Shown here: piece after piece, positions 25,097 to 33,348 of the stretch
Layout of the letters: the number at the start of each line of letters is the position of its first letter
How positions within the stretch are numbered: the stretch's first letter is position 1
From: Oscillospiraceae bacterium
GTDB lineage: Bacteria; Bacillota; Clostridia; Oscillospirales; Ruminococcaceae
Assembly (NCBI GenBank): GCA_025757845.1
Contig: CP107211.1
Coordinates: 62,001 to 126,000 of the forward strand
Direction: 5' to 3'
Length of the DNA stretch: 64,000 nucleotides
The notes under the pieces: generated by a model
Database searches by the model: none
Seen by the model: the letters and a program-made list of their open reading frames with translations, nothing else
What the model was told of the DNA's origin: nothing
Translations under genes and position numbers: made by a program

Positions 25097-26392
25097 ATGA
25101 AACTGGTAAGCGTGGAAACTCCTGAAAAGAGCGTCTGCAAAATGACCTTCAGCGCCACCGCCGAAGAACTGGAAGCCGCATCCAACGCGGTGTATGAGCG
25201 CACCCGCGCCAACTATACGATCAAGGGCTTTGAAAAAGGCGAGGCCGACCGTGCCCAGATCGAGGCCGACCGCGGTGAGCACACCTTCTGGTACGACGCC
25301 ATCAACGACCTGATGGACAAGGACGTGCCCGCACTGTACGACGCTGCGCTGGCCGAGCATGGCTTCCACCCGGTGGACGAGCCCAGCTACGACCTGGTGA
25401 GCGTGAAAAAGGACGAGGGCTTTGTAGCCACCGCCACCGTGGCCCTGCAGCCGGAGCTGAACCTGACCCAGACCACCGGTTTTGTGGTGGAGTGCGTCAC
25501 TCCCGCCGTGACCGACAAGGAGATCGACGCGGTGCTGGAGCGCCGCCGCAATGCCGCCGCCGAGCTGGTGCCCCACAAGGGCCCGGCCGTGAAGGGCAAC
25601 GTGGTGCACATGGACTTTGAGGGCCTGCTGGACGGCGTGGCCTTCCAGGGCGGCACTGCACAGAACCAGTCCGTGCAGCTGGGCAGCGGCCGCATGATCC
25701 CCGGCTTTGAGGACGGCATCCTGGGCCACAAGGCAGGCGACGAATTCGACATCCACGTCACCTTCCCGGAGCGCTACCATGCAAAGGACCTGGCCGGCAA
25801 GGCTGTGGTGTTCAAGATCAAGCTGCACGACGTGTGCGTGCGCCAGCTGCCTTCCATGAACAGCGACTTTGCCAAGAAAGTGGGCGGCGTGGACACCATG
25901 GAAGAGTTCCGCGAGAAGGTGCGCAAGCAGCTGTACGACGGCCGTCACGGCGGTGCACTGAACCGCGCCAAGGATCAGGTGCTGGCCAAGCTGGCCGACG
26001 CCGCCGAGGGCGAGCTGCCCAGCGTTCTGGTGGAGAGCACCTACCAGCAGGAGATGCAGAACGTGCAGCAGCAGCTGCAGATGCAGCGCATGACCCTGAA
26101 CAGCTATCTGAGCCAGATCCACGAGACCCGTGAGAGCTTTACCGCCAAGCTGCACGCCGGTGCCGAGAAGAACACCCGTGCCCGCATGGCTCTGCTGCAG
26201 ATCGCACAGCAGGAAAATCTGGTGCCCACCGACGAGGAGATCGACAAGATGATCGCCGAGCGTGCCGAGCGCATCAAAAAGACCGTGGATGAGATCCGTG
26301 AAAAGACCAACATCCCCGCTCTGAAGCGCACCGAGGCCATCCGCCGCGCTGCCGACTGGGTGATCGAGCGCTCCACCATCGAGGAAAAGTAA
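25097..26392 (+). CDS. tig: trigger factor (ribosome-associated chaperone)
   Basis: 431 residues in the usual order: N-terminal ribosome-binding domain (1-115), FKBP-type PPIase (about 150-240, VKGNVVHMDFEGLLDG, MIPGFEDGILGHKAGDEFDI) and a helical C-terminal cradle. It normally binds L23 at the exit tunnel through a GFRxGKxP loop; here that loop reads GFEKGEAD, losing the basic residues. ATG 25097 follows GGAGGG; the frame upstream is noncoding. An extended -10 (TGCTATAAT near 24966-24974) lies upstream. Confidence 0.88.
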   Translation: MKLVSVETPEKSVCKMTFSATAEELEAASNAVYERTRANYTIKGFEKGEADRAQIEADRGEHTFWYDAINDLMDKDVPALYDAALAEHGFHPVDEPSYDLVSVKKDEGFVATATVALQPELNLTQTTGFVVECVTPAVTDKEIDAVLERRRNAAAELVPHKGPAVKGNVVHMDFEGLLDGVAFQGGTAQNQSVQLGSGRMIPGFEDGILGHKAGDEFDIHVTFPERYHAKDLAGKAVVFKIKLHDVCVRQLPSMNSDFAKKVGGVDTMEEFREKVRKQLYDGRHGGALNRAKDQVLAKLADAAEGELPSVLVESTYQQEMQNVQQQLQMQRMTLNSYLSQIHETRESFTAKLHAGAEKNTRARMALLQIAQQENLVPTDEEIDKMIAERAERIKKTVDEIREKTNIPALKRTEAIRRAADWVIERSTIEEK

Positions 26393-26407
26393 CTCCGTAA
26401 AAACCAA

Positions 26408-26439
26408 AACCGCCTGTGCCGACGCACAGGCGGTTTTTT
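26408..26439 (+). terminator. tig terminator
   Basis: A 12-bp perfect stem (26408-26419 with 26424-26435), loop CGAC, then a T-run, 16 bp after the stop. It may also serve the converging permease gene. Confidence 0.9.
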
Positions 26440-26459
26440 CGTTCTCCGAAATTTTCTCT

Positions 26460-27236
26460 TTATGCCAGAAGCTTGAAGCCCATGATGACGATGCCCAGCA
26501 CCACCAGCACGACACCGGTGGCACGGTTCAGGGTCTTGGGGGTGGCCTTGTTGGCAAACACGGCCGCAATGCGGGCCCACAGCAGGGTGAACACCACACA
26601 CAGCACCCAGACGCCCCAGTCCGGCGCACCGCCGATCATGAAGTGGGAGACTGCACCGGTGAGGGCGGTGAAAGTCATGATGAACACGCTGGTGCCCACA
26701 GCCGTCTTGAGCTCATAGCCCAGCACGCTGGTGAGGATGAGCAGCATCATCATGCCGCCGCCCGCACCGATGAATCCGCAGATGAAGCCGATGAGCATGC
26801 CGCACACCAGCGACTGGACAGCCCGCTTTTTGGCGCTGACGCCCTGCATGGCTTCCTTGGTGGTCATGACCGGGCGCAGGATGAACTTGATGCCCAGCAG
26901 GAAGGTCATGAACACCGAAAAGCTGCCCATGGTGGCCGAGGGCACCTTGCTGGCCACCCAGCTGCCCACCACCGTAAAGGTGAGCACGCTGGCCATCATG
27001 ATGAGGCCGTTTTTGATATCGAGATTCTTGTTTTTATGGTAGGTGTAGGCCGAGACCGCGCTGGCCAGCACGTCCGACGACAGGGCGATGCCCACCGCCA
27101 TATAGGGGTCCATGTGCAGGAAGGTGATGAGCATGGGGGTGATCACCGCTGCTGCGCTCATGCCGGCAAAGCCGGTGCCAAGGCCGGCCCCCATGCCGGC
27201 AAAAAAGGTGACCAGAACCGTAAACAACACACTCAT
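26460..27236 (-). CDS. TSUP family (TauE/SafE-type) membrane permease
   Basis: A 258-residue polytopic membrane protein with the TauE/SafE layout: two similar halves, glycine-rich first helices (GMGAGLGTGFAGMSAAAVIT) and GFIGAGGGMMMLLILT opening the second half. The family exports or imports sulfite, sulfonates or related organosulfur anions; substrate unknown. It starts 2 bp before the stop of the upstream MarR gene is cleared, with GGAGAA inside that gene, so the two form an operon and MarR probably regulates it. Confidence 0.85.
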   Translation of the reverse strand: MSVLFTVLVTFFAGMGAGLGTGFAGMSAAAVITPMLITFLHMDPYMAVGIALSSDVLASAVSAYTYHKNKNLDIKNGLIMMASVLTFTVVGSWVASKVPSATMGSFSVFMTFLLGIKFILRPVMTTKEAMQGVSAKKRAVQSLVCGMLIGFICGFIGAGGGMMMLLILTSVLGYELKTAVGTSVFIMTFTALTGAVSHFMIGGAPDWGVWVLCVVFTLLWARIAAVFANKATPKTLNRATGVVLVVLGIVIMGFKLLA

Positions 27237-27237
27237 A

Positions 27238-27672
27238 TCATGCGTTCTCCTTTAAAATATCGTCCAGATTTTTCCCGATGATCTCCATGGTCCGGAAAAA
27301 GGCCTCCCGGGTCGGCTCGTCGGTGTTGGTCAGCAGCCGCGCAAAGAACGCATTCTGCACCGCGCGGCCCCGCTCGATGACCGGGCGGGCCTTTTCGGTG
27401 CAGAGCAGCTCGGTCTTGCGGCGGTCGCCCGCAACGGCGCGCCGTTCCAGATACCCCTCCTTCACCAGCCGGTCTACATTCATCGACACCAGATTTGCCT
27501 TGATATGGCGGAACTCCACGATGTCGCTGGCCGTTCTGCGGTCCGGGTTGTTGGCAAGGAACATCAGGATATCAAAGGCCGTCTGCGGCAGCTTCAGCTC
27601 CTGACACAGGGGCTTGCAGACCGCATTGTAGGCCTGCGCGGTCTTGATGGCAAATTCCATGTTCGGATTCAC
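27238..27672 (-). CDS. MarR-family transcription regulator
   Basis: A 144-residue winged-helix protein: N-terminal dimer helix, recognition region (SDIVEFRHIKANLVSMNVDR) and wing (RRAVAGDRRKTELLCTEK), then a C-terminal dimer helix. GTG 27672 is chosen because AAAGGAG lies eight bases upstream and several upstream in-frame ATGs have none. It probably represses its own operon with the TSUP permease through repeats in the promoter. Confidence 0.85.
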   Translation of the reverse strand: MNPNMEFAIKTAQAYNAVCKPLCQELKLPQTAFDILMFLANNPDRRTASDIVEFRHIKANLVSMNVDRLVKEGYLERRAVAGDRRKTELLCTEKARPVIERGRAVQNAFFARLLTNTDEPTREAFFRTMEIIGKNLDDILKENA

Positions 27673-27684
27673 GCCGAGTTCTCC

Positions 27685-27743
27685 TTTCATTTTTGAATCA
27701 TTCATTTTTGAAGTATTATAGTGCAACACTGCACGGTTGTCAA
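27685..27743 (-). promoter_or_regulatory. marR-permease promoter with operator-like repeats
   Basis: TTGACA (27738-27743) and TATAAT (27715-27720) are spaced 17 bp. The spacer holds GTGCA-N4-TGCAC (27721-27734), and TTCAAAAATGA occurs twice downstream of the -10 (about 27686-27712). Both are plausible MarR sites. Confidence 0.75.
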
Positions 27744-27757
27744 GTTTTTCCGGAACG

Positions 27758-27896
27758 AAAAACTCCCTCCGTCTCGCATACGCTCGACAGCTCCCTCAAG
27801 GAGGGAGCCATTGGCAGAGCGGAACGCTTTCCGGTCACGCCAAAGGCCCCATCTCCGAGGGGGGCTGTCATCGCACAGCGATGACTGGGGGAGTTT
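27758..27896. repeat. MITE-like palindromic repeat
   Basis: About 139 bp with terminal inverted repeats (AAACTCCCTCCGTC at the left, GACTGGGGGAGTTT at the right) and internal stems (CTCCCTC/GAGGGAG, GTCATCGC/GCGATGAC). No coding capacity. It looks like a dispersed noncoding repeat between marR and feoB. Confidence 0.6.
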
Positions 27897-27923
27897 ACGA
27901 CGGTTTTTTCTATTTTATTCGCT

Positions 27924-30266
27924 TCAGAAGAGCATCACGGCCACAAGCCGCACCAGCAGGGCGCAGACCCAGGCCACAACGCACTGGTTCACCACCATAA
28001 TGGTGGCCCACTTGCCGCCAAGTTCCCGCTTGACTGCGGCCACAGCCGCAATGCAGGGGGTGTACAGCAGGCAGAACACCAGCAGGGGAGCCGCCTGTGC
28101 CGGGGTCAAAGCCGCCGACAGGGCCGCCGTGGAACCAAAGAGGATCAGCAGGGTGGATACCACGCTCTCCTTGGCCATAAAGCCGGTGATGAGGGCGGTG
28201 GACACCCGCCAGTCCGCAAAGCCCAGCGGGGCGAACAGCGGGGCGATGTCGCCTGCAATGCGGGCCAGGATGCTGTCCTGCGGGTAGGCCGTCAGGCTGA
28301 GCTGCAGGTCAAAGTTCTGCAGGAACCAGATGACGATGGTGGCCGCAAAGATGACCGTAAAGGCTTTCTGCAGGAAGTCGCGGGCCTTTTCCCACAGCAG
28401 CTGGGCCACGTTTTTCAGGCCGGGCAGGCGGTAGTTGGGCAGCTCCATCACAAAGGGCACCGCCTCGCCCTGGAACACGGTGCTCTTGAGCAGCAGCGCC
28501 GCCAGCACGCCCACCACGATGCCGCCAAAGTACAGCAGCACCATGACAAGGCCCGCATAATCCGGGAAGAACGCTGCCGCAAACAGGCTGTAGATGGGGA
28601 GTTTGGCCGAACAGCTCATGAACGGGGTAAGCAGGATGGTCATCTTGCGGTCCCGCTCCGAGGGCAGGGTACGGCTGGCCATGACGCCGGGCACCGTGCA
28701 GCCAAAGCCGATGAGCATGGGCACGATGCTGCGGCCGGACAGGCCGATGCGGCGCAGCAGTTTGTCCATCACAAAGGCCACGCGGGCCATGTAACCGGTG
28801 TCCTCCAACATGGACAGGAAGAAGAACAGCACCACGATGATGGGCAAAAAGCTCAGCACGCTGCCCACGCCGGTAAAAACACCGTCAATGATCAGGGAAT
28901 GGATCGCTTCATTGATGTTCCAGTTGGTCAGCAGGGTGTCCACCGCACCGGTCAGGGCGTCGATGCCGGCTTCCATCAGGTTCTGGAAGAACAGGCCGAT
29001 GACGTTGAAGGTGAGGTAGAACACCAGACCCATGATGGCGATAAACGCCGGGATGGCGGTGTATTTGCCGGTAAGGAACTTGTCGATGCGGTTGGAGCGC
29101 AGCTGCTCCTTGCTCTCGTGGGGCTTGACCACCGTCTGGGCCACCAGCTCCTGAATGAAGGAGAAGCGCATATCCGCAATGGCGGCAGCGCGGTCCAGGC
29201 CGCGCTCCTGCTCCATCTGCACGATGATGTGCTCGATCATCTCTTTTTCGTTCTGGTCCAGCTTCAGGGCTTCCTCAATGCGGTGGTCGCCCTCCACCAG
29301 CTTGGTGGCGGCAAACCGCACCGGGATGCCCGCCGCCTTGGCATGGTCCTCGATGAGGTGGATGATGCCGTGGATGCAGCGGTGCACCGCGCCGCCGTGG
29401 TCATCCTCGCTGCAGAAGTCCATGCGGCCGGGCCGCTCCTGATATTTTGCCACATGCACAGCATGGTCCACCAGCTCGTCCACGCCCTCGTTTTTGGCGG
29501 CAGAGATGGGGATGACCGGGATGCCCAGCATGGATTCCATCTTGTTGATGCGCACCGTGCCGCCGTTGCCGCGCATCTCGTCCATCATGTTCAGGGCCAG
29601 CACCATGGGGGTGTCCAGCTCCATGAGCTGCATGGTCAGGTAGAGGTTGCGCTCGATGTTGGTGGCATCCACGATGTTGATGATGCCGGTGGGTTTTTCG
29701 CCGATGATGAACTGCCGGGTGACGATCTCCTCACTGGAGTAGGGCGACATGGAGTAGATGCCCGGCAGATCGGTGACCTCCGTTTCCGGGTGGCCCTTGA
29801 TGGCACCGCTCTTGCGGTCCACCGTCACACCGGGGAAGTTGCCCACATGCTGGTTGGAACCGGTAAGCTGGTTGAACAGGGTGGTCTTGCCGCAGTTCTG
29901 ATTGCCGGCCAGCGCAAACGTCAGGGTCGTGCCGTCCGGCAGGGGATGCTCGCCCTTTTTGATGTGGTACTTGCCGCCCTCACCCAGACCCGGGTGGTCC
30001 ACCATCTTATCATCCACCAAAGCGGGGGCCGCCGGGACCTTTTCGGTGGGGATGATGCCGATCTGTGCGGCGTCATCCAGGCGCAGGGTCAGCTCATAGC
30101 CGTGGATGCGCAGCTCCATGGGGTCGCCCATGGGGGCCAGCTTGATCAGAGTGACCTGCGCCCCCGGAACAAGGCCCATATCCAGAAAATGCTGCCGCAG
30201 GGCCCCGGTGCCGCCCACCGTGTCCACCACCGCGCTCTTGCCGATCTGCAATTCTTTCAGTGTCAT
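27924..30266 (-). CDS. feoB: FeoA-FeoB fusion ferrous iron transporter
   Basis: 780 residues. Residues 1-75 form a FeoA SH3-like domain (LKELQIGKSAVVDTVGGTG). The FeoB G domain follows with G1 GNQNCGKTTLFNQL, G3 DLPGIYSMSPYSSEE and G4 NMMDE, then a helical GDI-like region and two Gate-type membrane halves (SGRSIVPMLIGFGCTVPGVM). It imports Fe2+ through the membrane with GTP-linked regulation. AAAGGAG lies eight bases before the ATG. No separate feoA is adjacent, fitting a fused protein. Confidence 0.93.
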   Translation of the reverse strand: MTLKELQIGKSAVVDTVGGTGALRQHFLDMGLVPGAQVTLIKLAPMGDPMELRIHGYELTLRLDDAAQIGIIPTEKVPAAPALVDDKMVDHPGLGEGGKYHIKKGEHPLPDGTTLTFALAGNQNCGKTTLFNQLTGSNQHVGNFPGVTVDRKSGAIKGHPETEVTDLPGIYSMSPYSSEEIVTRQFIIGEKPTGIINIVDATNIERNLYLTMQLMELDTPMVLALNMMDEMRGNGGTVRINKMESMLGIPVIPISAAKNEGVDELVDHAVHVAKYQERPGRMDFCSEDDHGGAVHRCIHGIIHLIEDHAKAAGIPVRFAATKLVEGDHRIEEALKLDQNEKEMIEHIIVQMEQERGLDRAAAIADMRFSFIQELVAQTVVKPHESKEQLRSNRIDKFLTGKYTAIPAFIAIMGLVFYLTFNVIGLFFQNLMEAGIDALTGAVDTLLTNWNINEAIHSLIIDGVFTGVGSVLSFLPIIVVLFFFLSMLEDTGYMARVAFVMDKLLRRIGLSGRSIVPMLIGFGCTVPGVMASRTLPSERDRKMTILLTPFMSCSAKLPIYSLFAAAFFPDYAGLVMVLLYFGGIVVGVLAALLLKSTVFQGEAVPFVMELPNYRLPGLKNVAQLLWEKARDFLQKAFTVIFAATIVIWFLQNFDLQLSLTAYPQDSILARIAGDIAPLFAPLGFADWRVSTALITGFMAKESVVSTLLILFGSTAALSAALTPAQAAPLLVFCLLYTPCIAAVAAVKRELGGKWATIMVVNQCVVAWVCALLVRLVAVMLF

Positions 30267-30314
30267 ATTTCATGCTCCTTTGAGCGAAAAATGTTAGCTT
30301 TTGCGAACAATAGT

Positions 30315-30343
30315 AATATAGGCTAACTGGCGAAATATGTCAA
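30315..30343 (-). promoter_or_regulatory. feoB promoter with GTTAGC/GCTAAC repeat
   Basis: TTGACA (30338-30343) and TATATT (30315-30320), 17-bp spacer. GTTAGC and GCTAAC bracket the -10/+20 region (about 30292-30327), resembling half-sites of DtxR/IdeR-type iron regulators; Fe control is inferred. Confidence 0.6.
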
Positions 30344-30367
30344 TAGAAGAGCAGAGAAAATACGATT

Positions 30368-30685
30368 TAAAATAGCCTCCGCTTCGCTCTGGCTATATCA
30401 GCGGAAATACTATTTTTAAGTTTGCAAATCCGGCAGGGCTGCGGCCCTGCCGGATTTGCCTTTTCACAGATGGGGTCGTTACGGATGATGGCATCGGCTG
30501 CTGCCGGCTTTACAGCCGTCGCGCAGCAGGAACAGCAGAACCGTTACCGGCAGCAGATGCCGCTTCCCATTACGACCCTCTGGTGAAAATGCGTTTGGAG
30601 CGGCCCGCAGGCCGCGACAAACGCCAATATAAAAATAAATTTTCCGCTGAATATCCCCAGAGCGAAGCGGAGGGGATTTCCAATC
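30368..30685. repeat. nested palindromic element of about 310 bp
   Basis: Outer arms (about 30377-30412 and 30640-30675) are imperfect inverted copies containing CCTCCGCTTCGCTCTGG. An inner pair (30475-30516 and 30546-30592) is also inverted. Two strong hairpins sit symmetrically between them (30424-30462, and near 30594-30624). All pairs share a centre near 30526-30532, so the whole block is one large palindrome. No ORF is supported. It could be a nonautonomous mobile repeat or a structured transcript. Confidence 0.7.
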
Positions 30686-30698
30686 GTTCCGTAACCAA

Positions 30699-30736
30699 AA
30701 AAGCCGTGCACTCTTTTCAGAGAATGCACGGCTTTT
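30699..30736 (-). terminator. galE terminator
   Basis: AAAAGCCGTGCA (30699-30710) pairs with TGCACGGCTTTT (30725-30736) 13 bp beyond the galE stop, with U-runs on both strands. Confidence 0.85.
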
Positions 30737-30748
30737 GGAAATCATGCG

Positions 30749-31774
30749 TTACTTTGCGGTGTTGTAGCCGTCGGGGTTCTTCTGCTGCCAGTTCCAGCTG
30801 TCGGCGCACATGTCCTCAATGCCGTACTGTGCCACCCAGCCCAGCTCGTTCTTGGCCTTGGTGGGGTCGGCGTAGCACTCAGCGATATCGCCGGGGCGGC
30901 GGGGGTCGATGACGTAGGGGATCTGCTTGCCGCAGGCCTTTTCAAAGGCGTGGAGCACTTCCAGCACGCTGTAGCCCTTGCCGGTGCCCAGGTTGCAGAT
31001 GAACAGGCCGCAGTTCGTTTCCAGCTTCCGGATGGCGCACACATGGCCGCGGGCCAGGTCCACCACATGGATGTAGTCGCGCACGCCGGTGCCGTCCGGG
31101 GTGGGGTAGTCGTTGCCGAACACATGCACCTTTTCCAGCTTGCCGACCGCCACCTTGGCGATGTAGGGCATCAGGTTGTTGGGGATGCCGTTGGGGTCCT
31201 CGCCGATAAGGCCGGACTTGTGGGCACCGATGGGGTTGAAGTAGCGCAGCAGGGCCACGTTCAGGCTGGGGTCGGCCTTGCAGACATCCTGCAGGATGCG
31301 CTCAGTGAAAGCCTTGGTGGTGCCGTAGGGGTTGGTGGTGGCACCCACGGGGAAGTCCTCGGTGATGGGCACGCTGGCGGGGTCGCCGTAGACGGTGGCC
31401 GAAGAGCTGAACACGAAGTTCTTGCAGTTGTGGCGGCGCATCACATCCAGGATGACCAGCGTGCAGTTGAGGTTATTATAGTAGTATTCGATGGGCTTGG
31501 ACACGCTCTCGCCCACCGCCTTGTAAGCGGCAAACTGGATGACGGCGGTGATGTCCGGGCACTCGGTGAAGATCTTCTCCACGTCCTCGTGCTTGGTCAT
31601 GTCCGCATTGTAGAAGCGGAAGTCCTTGCCGGTGATCTGCTTCACGCGGTCCAGCACCACGGGGGAAGCGTTATAATAGTTATCTGCCACGACCACGTCA
31701 TAGCCGGCATTCAGAAGTTCGATGCAGGTGTGGCTGCCGATATAGCCGGCACCGCCGGAAACCAAAATTGCCAT
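30749..31774 (-). CDS. galE: UDP-glucose 4-epimerase
   Basis: A 341-residue extended SDR enzyme that interconverts UDP-glucose and UDP-galactose (Leloir pathway and cell-surface sugars). NAD-binding GGAGYIGSHT at the N-terminus, substrate loop FAAYKAVGESVSKP, catalytic Ser in FSSSATVYGDP, and Tyr/Lys in NPYGTTKAF. Length and motifs are complete. AGAGAGG precedes ATG 31774. It lies next to galM on the same strand, separated by a terminator. Confidence 0.95.
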   Translation of the reverse strand: MAILVSGGAGYIGSHTCIELLNAGYDVVVADNYYNASPVVLDRVKQITGKDFRFYNADMTKHEDVEKIFTECPDITAVIQFAAYKAVGESVSKPIEYYYNNLNCTLVILDVMRRHNCKNFVFSSSATVYGDPASVPITEDFPVGATTNPYGTTKAFTERILQDVCKADPSLNVALLRYFNPIGAHKSGLIGEDPNGIPNNLMPYIAKVAVGKLEKVHVFGNDYPTPDGTGVRDYIHVVDLARGHVCAIRKLETNCGLFICNLGTGKGYSVLEVLHAFEKACGKQIPYVIDPRRPGDIAECYADPTKAKNELGWVAQYGIEDMCADSWNWQQKNPDGYNTAK

Positions 31775-31993
31775 AGTCCAGTACCTCTCTCACTTATCAC
31801 TTGTTCAGCTGCGGCCGGGCGTGCCCCGGCCTGCTTAAAGAATACAACGTTCTCTGCGCAGAATCAAGGGACGCGGTTTTTATTTACATGTAATTTTGTT
31901 GCATATTCAATTTTGCAATTTCTGATTTCAAAGCATTTTTTGTCTGCCGCAAATGGATGGATGGCCCTCTTTGTGCAAATGGGAGAAAGAAAA

Positions 31994-32027
31994 CGGACGG
32001 CTGTCCGTTTCCGGCAGCCGTCCGTTC
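31994..32027 (-). terminator. galM terminator
   Basis: ACGGACGGCTG pairs with CAGCCGTCCGT just after the galM stop; the minus strand continues TTTTCTTTC. This separates galM from galE. Confidence 0.75.
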
Positions 32028-32034
32028 TGAGTCG

Positions 32035-33108
32035 TTACAGTTTCCCGCACTGCTTGCCGGTGAAGAAGCGCAGGGTGGTGGTGGCGCGGAACACCTTGCC
32101 GGCCCGCAGCACCGTGGAGGGGAACTCCGGGTGGGAGGGGCTGCAGGGGTAGTGCTGCGTTTCCAGCGCAAAGCCGCCGTATTTCTGCAGCGGCTTGCCG
32201 CCCTTGCCGGGGCTGGGGCAGTCCTGCAGGAAGTTGGCTGTGTACAGCTGGATGCCCGGCTGGGTGGTGTACAGCTTCATGCTGATGCCGGTCTTGTCGC
32301 TGGTGGCCCAGGCGCAGATGCTCTGGCTGGAACCGCGGGCGCGGTCGATGACGTAGCAGTGGTCATAGCCGCCGCCCACCATGGTGGTCTGGGCAAAGCC
32401 GGTGTCGATCTCCCGGCCGATGAGCTTGCCCGCGGTGAAGTCCATGGGCGTGTCCGCCACCGGCAGAATGGCACCGGTGGGACAGCACTGATTGTTGCCT
32501 TCCAGATAGCGGGAGGCATAGATGCGCAGCTTCTGGTTCAGCACGTCGCCGCCGCCGTCCAGATTGAAGTAGCTGTGGTTGGTCAGGTTCACGATGGTGT
32601 CCGCGTCGGAAGAGACGCGGTAATCCATACGGAATGCATTGTCCTCGGTGAGGGTATAGCGCACCGCGATCTTCAGGTTGCCGGGGAATCCATCCTCGCC
32701 GTCGGGGCTCTCGGCCTCCATGAGCAGGGTGTCGCCAAAGGATTTGACCCGGTAGAGCTTGCGGCTGAAGCAGCCGTGGAGGTGGTTGGGGCCGTTGTTG
32801 GCCTCCAGCTGATAGGTCTTGCCCCCCACGGTAAATACTGCATTCTCGATGCGGTTGGCGTAGCGGCCCACAAAGGCACCGCAGCAGGTGCTGCCGGAGG
32901 AGTTGAAGTCCGCCTCGTAGTCTGCCATGGTGTCGTGACCCACCACCACGTCCACCGGGCCGTTTTTGGCCGGCACGATGATGCTTTTGATCACGCAGCC
33001 GTAGTCCAGTACGCTGACGGTCAACCCACCGGGGTTGGACAGGATATATTCGGTAACATTCGCGCCCTCTTTGGTCACACCGAAGGGCTTTGAGCGGATC
33101 TGTGCCAT
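32035..33108 (-). CDS. galM: aldose 1-epimerase (mutarotase)
   Basis: A 357-residue galactose mutarotase that interconverts alpha and beta anomers of D-hexoses. Catalytic residues are visible in family motifs: GRYANRIENA with Arg, NGPNHLHGC with His, NLTNHSYFNLDG with His, and the glutamate in GFALETQHYPCSP. AGGAGG precedes the ATG. It lies upstream of galE, forming a Leloir set without galK/galT in the window. Confidence 0.93.
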   Translation of the reverse strand: MAQIRSKPFGVTKEGANVTEYILSNPGGLTVSVLDYGCVIKSIIVPAKNGPVDVVVGHDTMADYEADFNSSGSTCCGAFVGRYANRIENAVFTVGGKTYQLEANNGPNHLHGCFSRKLYRVKSFGDTLLMEAESPDGEDGFPGNLKIAVRYTLTEDNAFRMDYRVSSDADTIVNLTNHSYFNLDGGGDVLNQKLRIYASRYLEGNNQCCPTGAILPVADTPMDFTAGKLIGREIDTGFAQTTMVGGGYDHCYVIDRARGSSQSICAWATSDKTGISMKLYTTQPGIQLYTANFLQDCPSPGKGGKPLQKYGGFALETQHYPCSPSHPEFPSTVLRAGKVFRATTTLRFFTGKQCGKL

Positions 33109-33289
33109 TGGGCATCGCCTCCTAAGGATTTTTGGAACACACGGCCGGGCAGACTGCCCCCGTCTTTCTACTGTATTTATGATTATATCACAGTTTTGCG
33201 TGTTTGTGTGAGCATCCTTTTAGAATTTGCATCCAATTTTTCAGGGGATTTTTTGTAGGAATTATAGAACACCACCGGTGCTGCCGCGC

Positions 33290-33330
33290 AAAAAAGCACC
33301 CCGTATCCCAACAGACAGGATACGAGGTGC
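33290..33330 (-). terminator. terminator of the RND gene
   Basis: GCACCCCGTATCC pairs with GGATACGAGGTGC across 33296-33330, followed on the minus strand by a run of T. It lies 19 bp beyond the RND stop. Confidence 0.88.
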
Positions 33331-33348
33331 TCCAAACAGAAACTTCTT

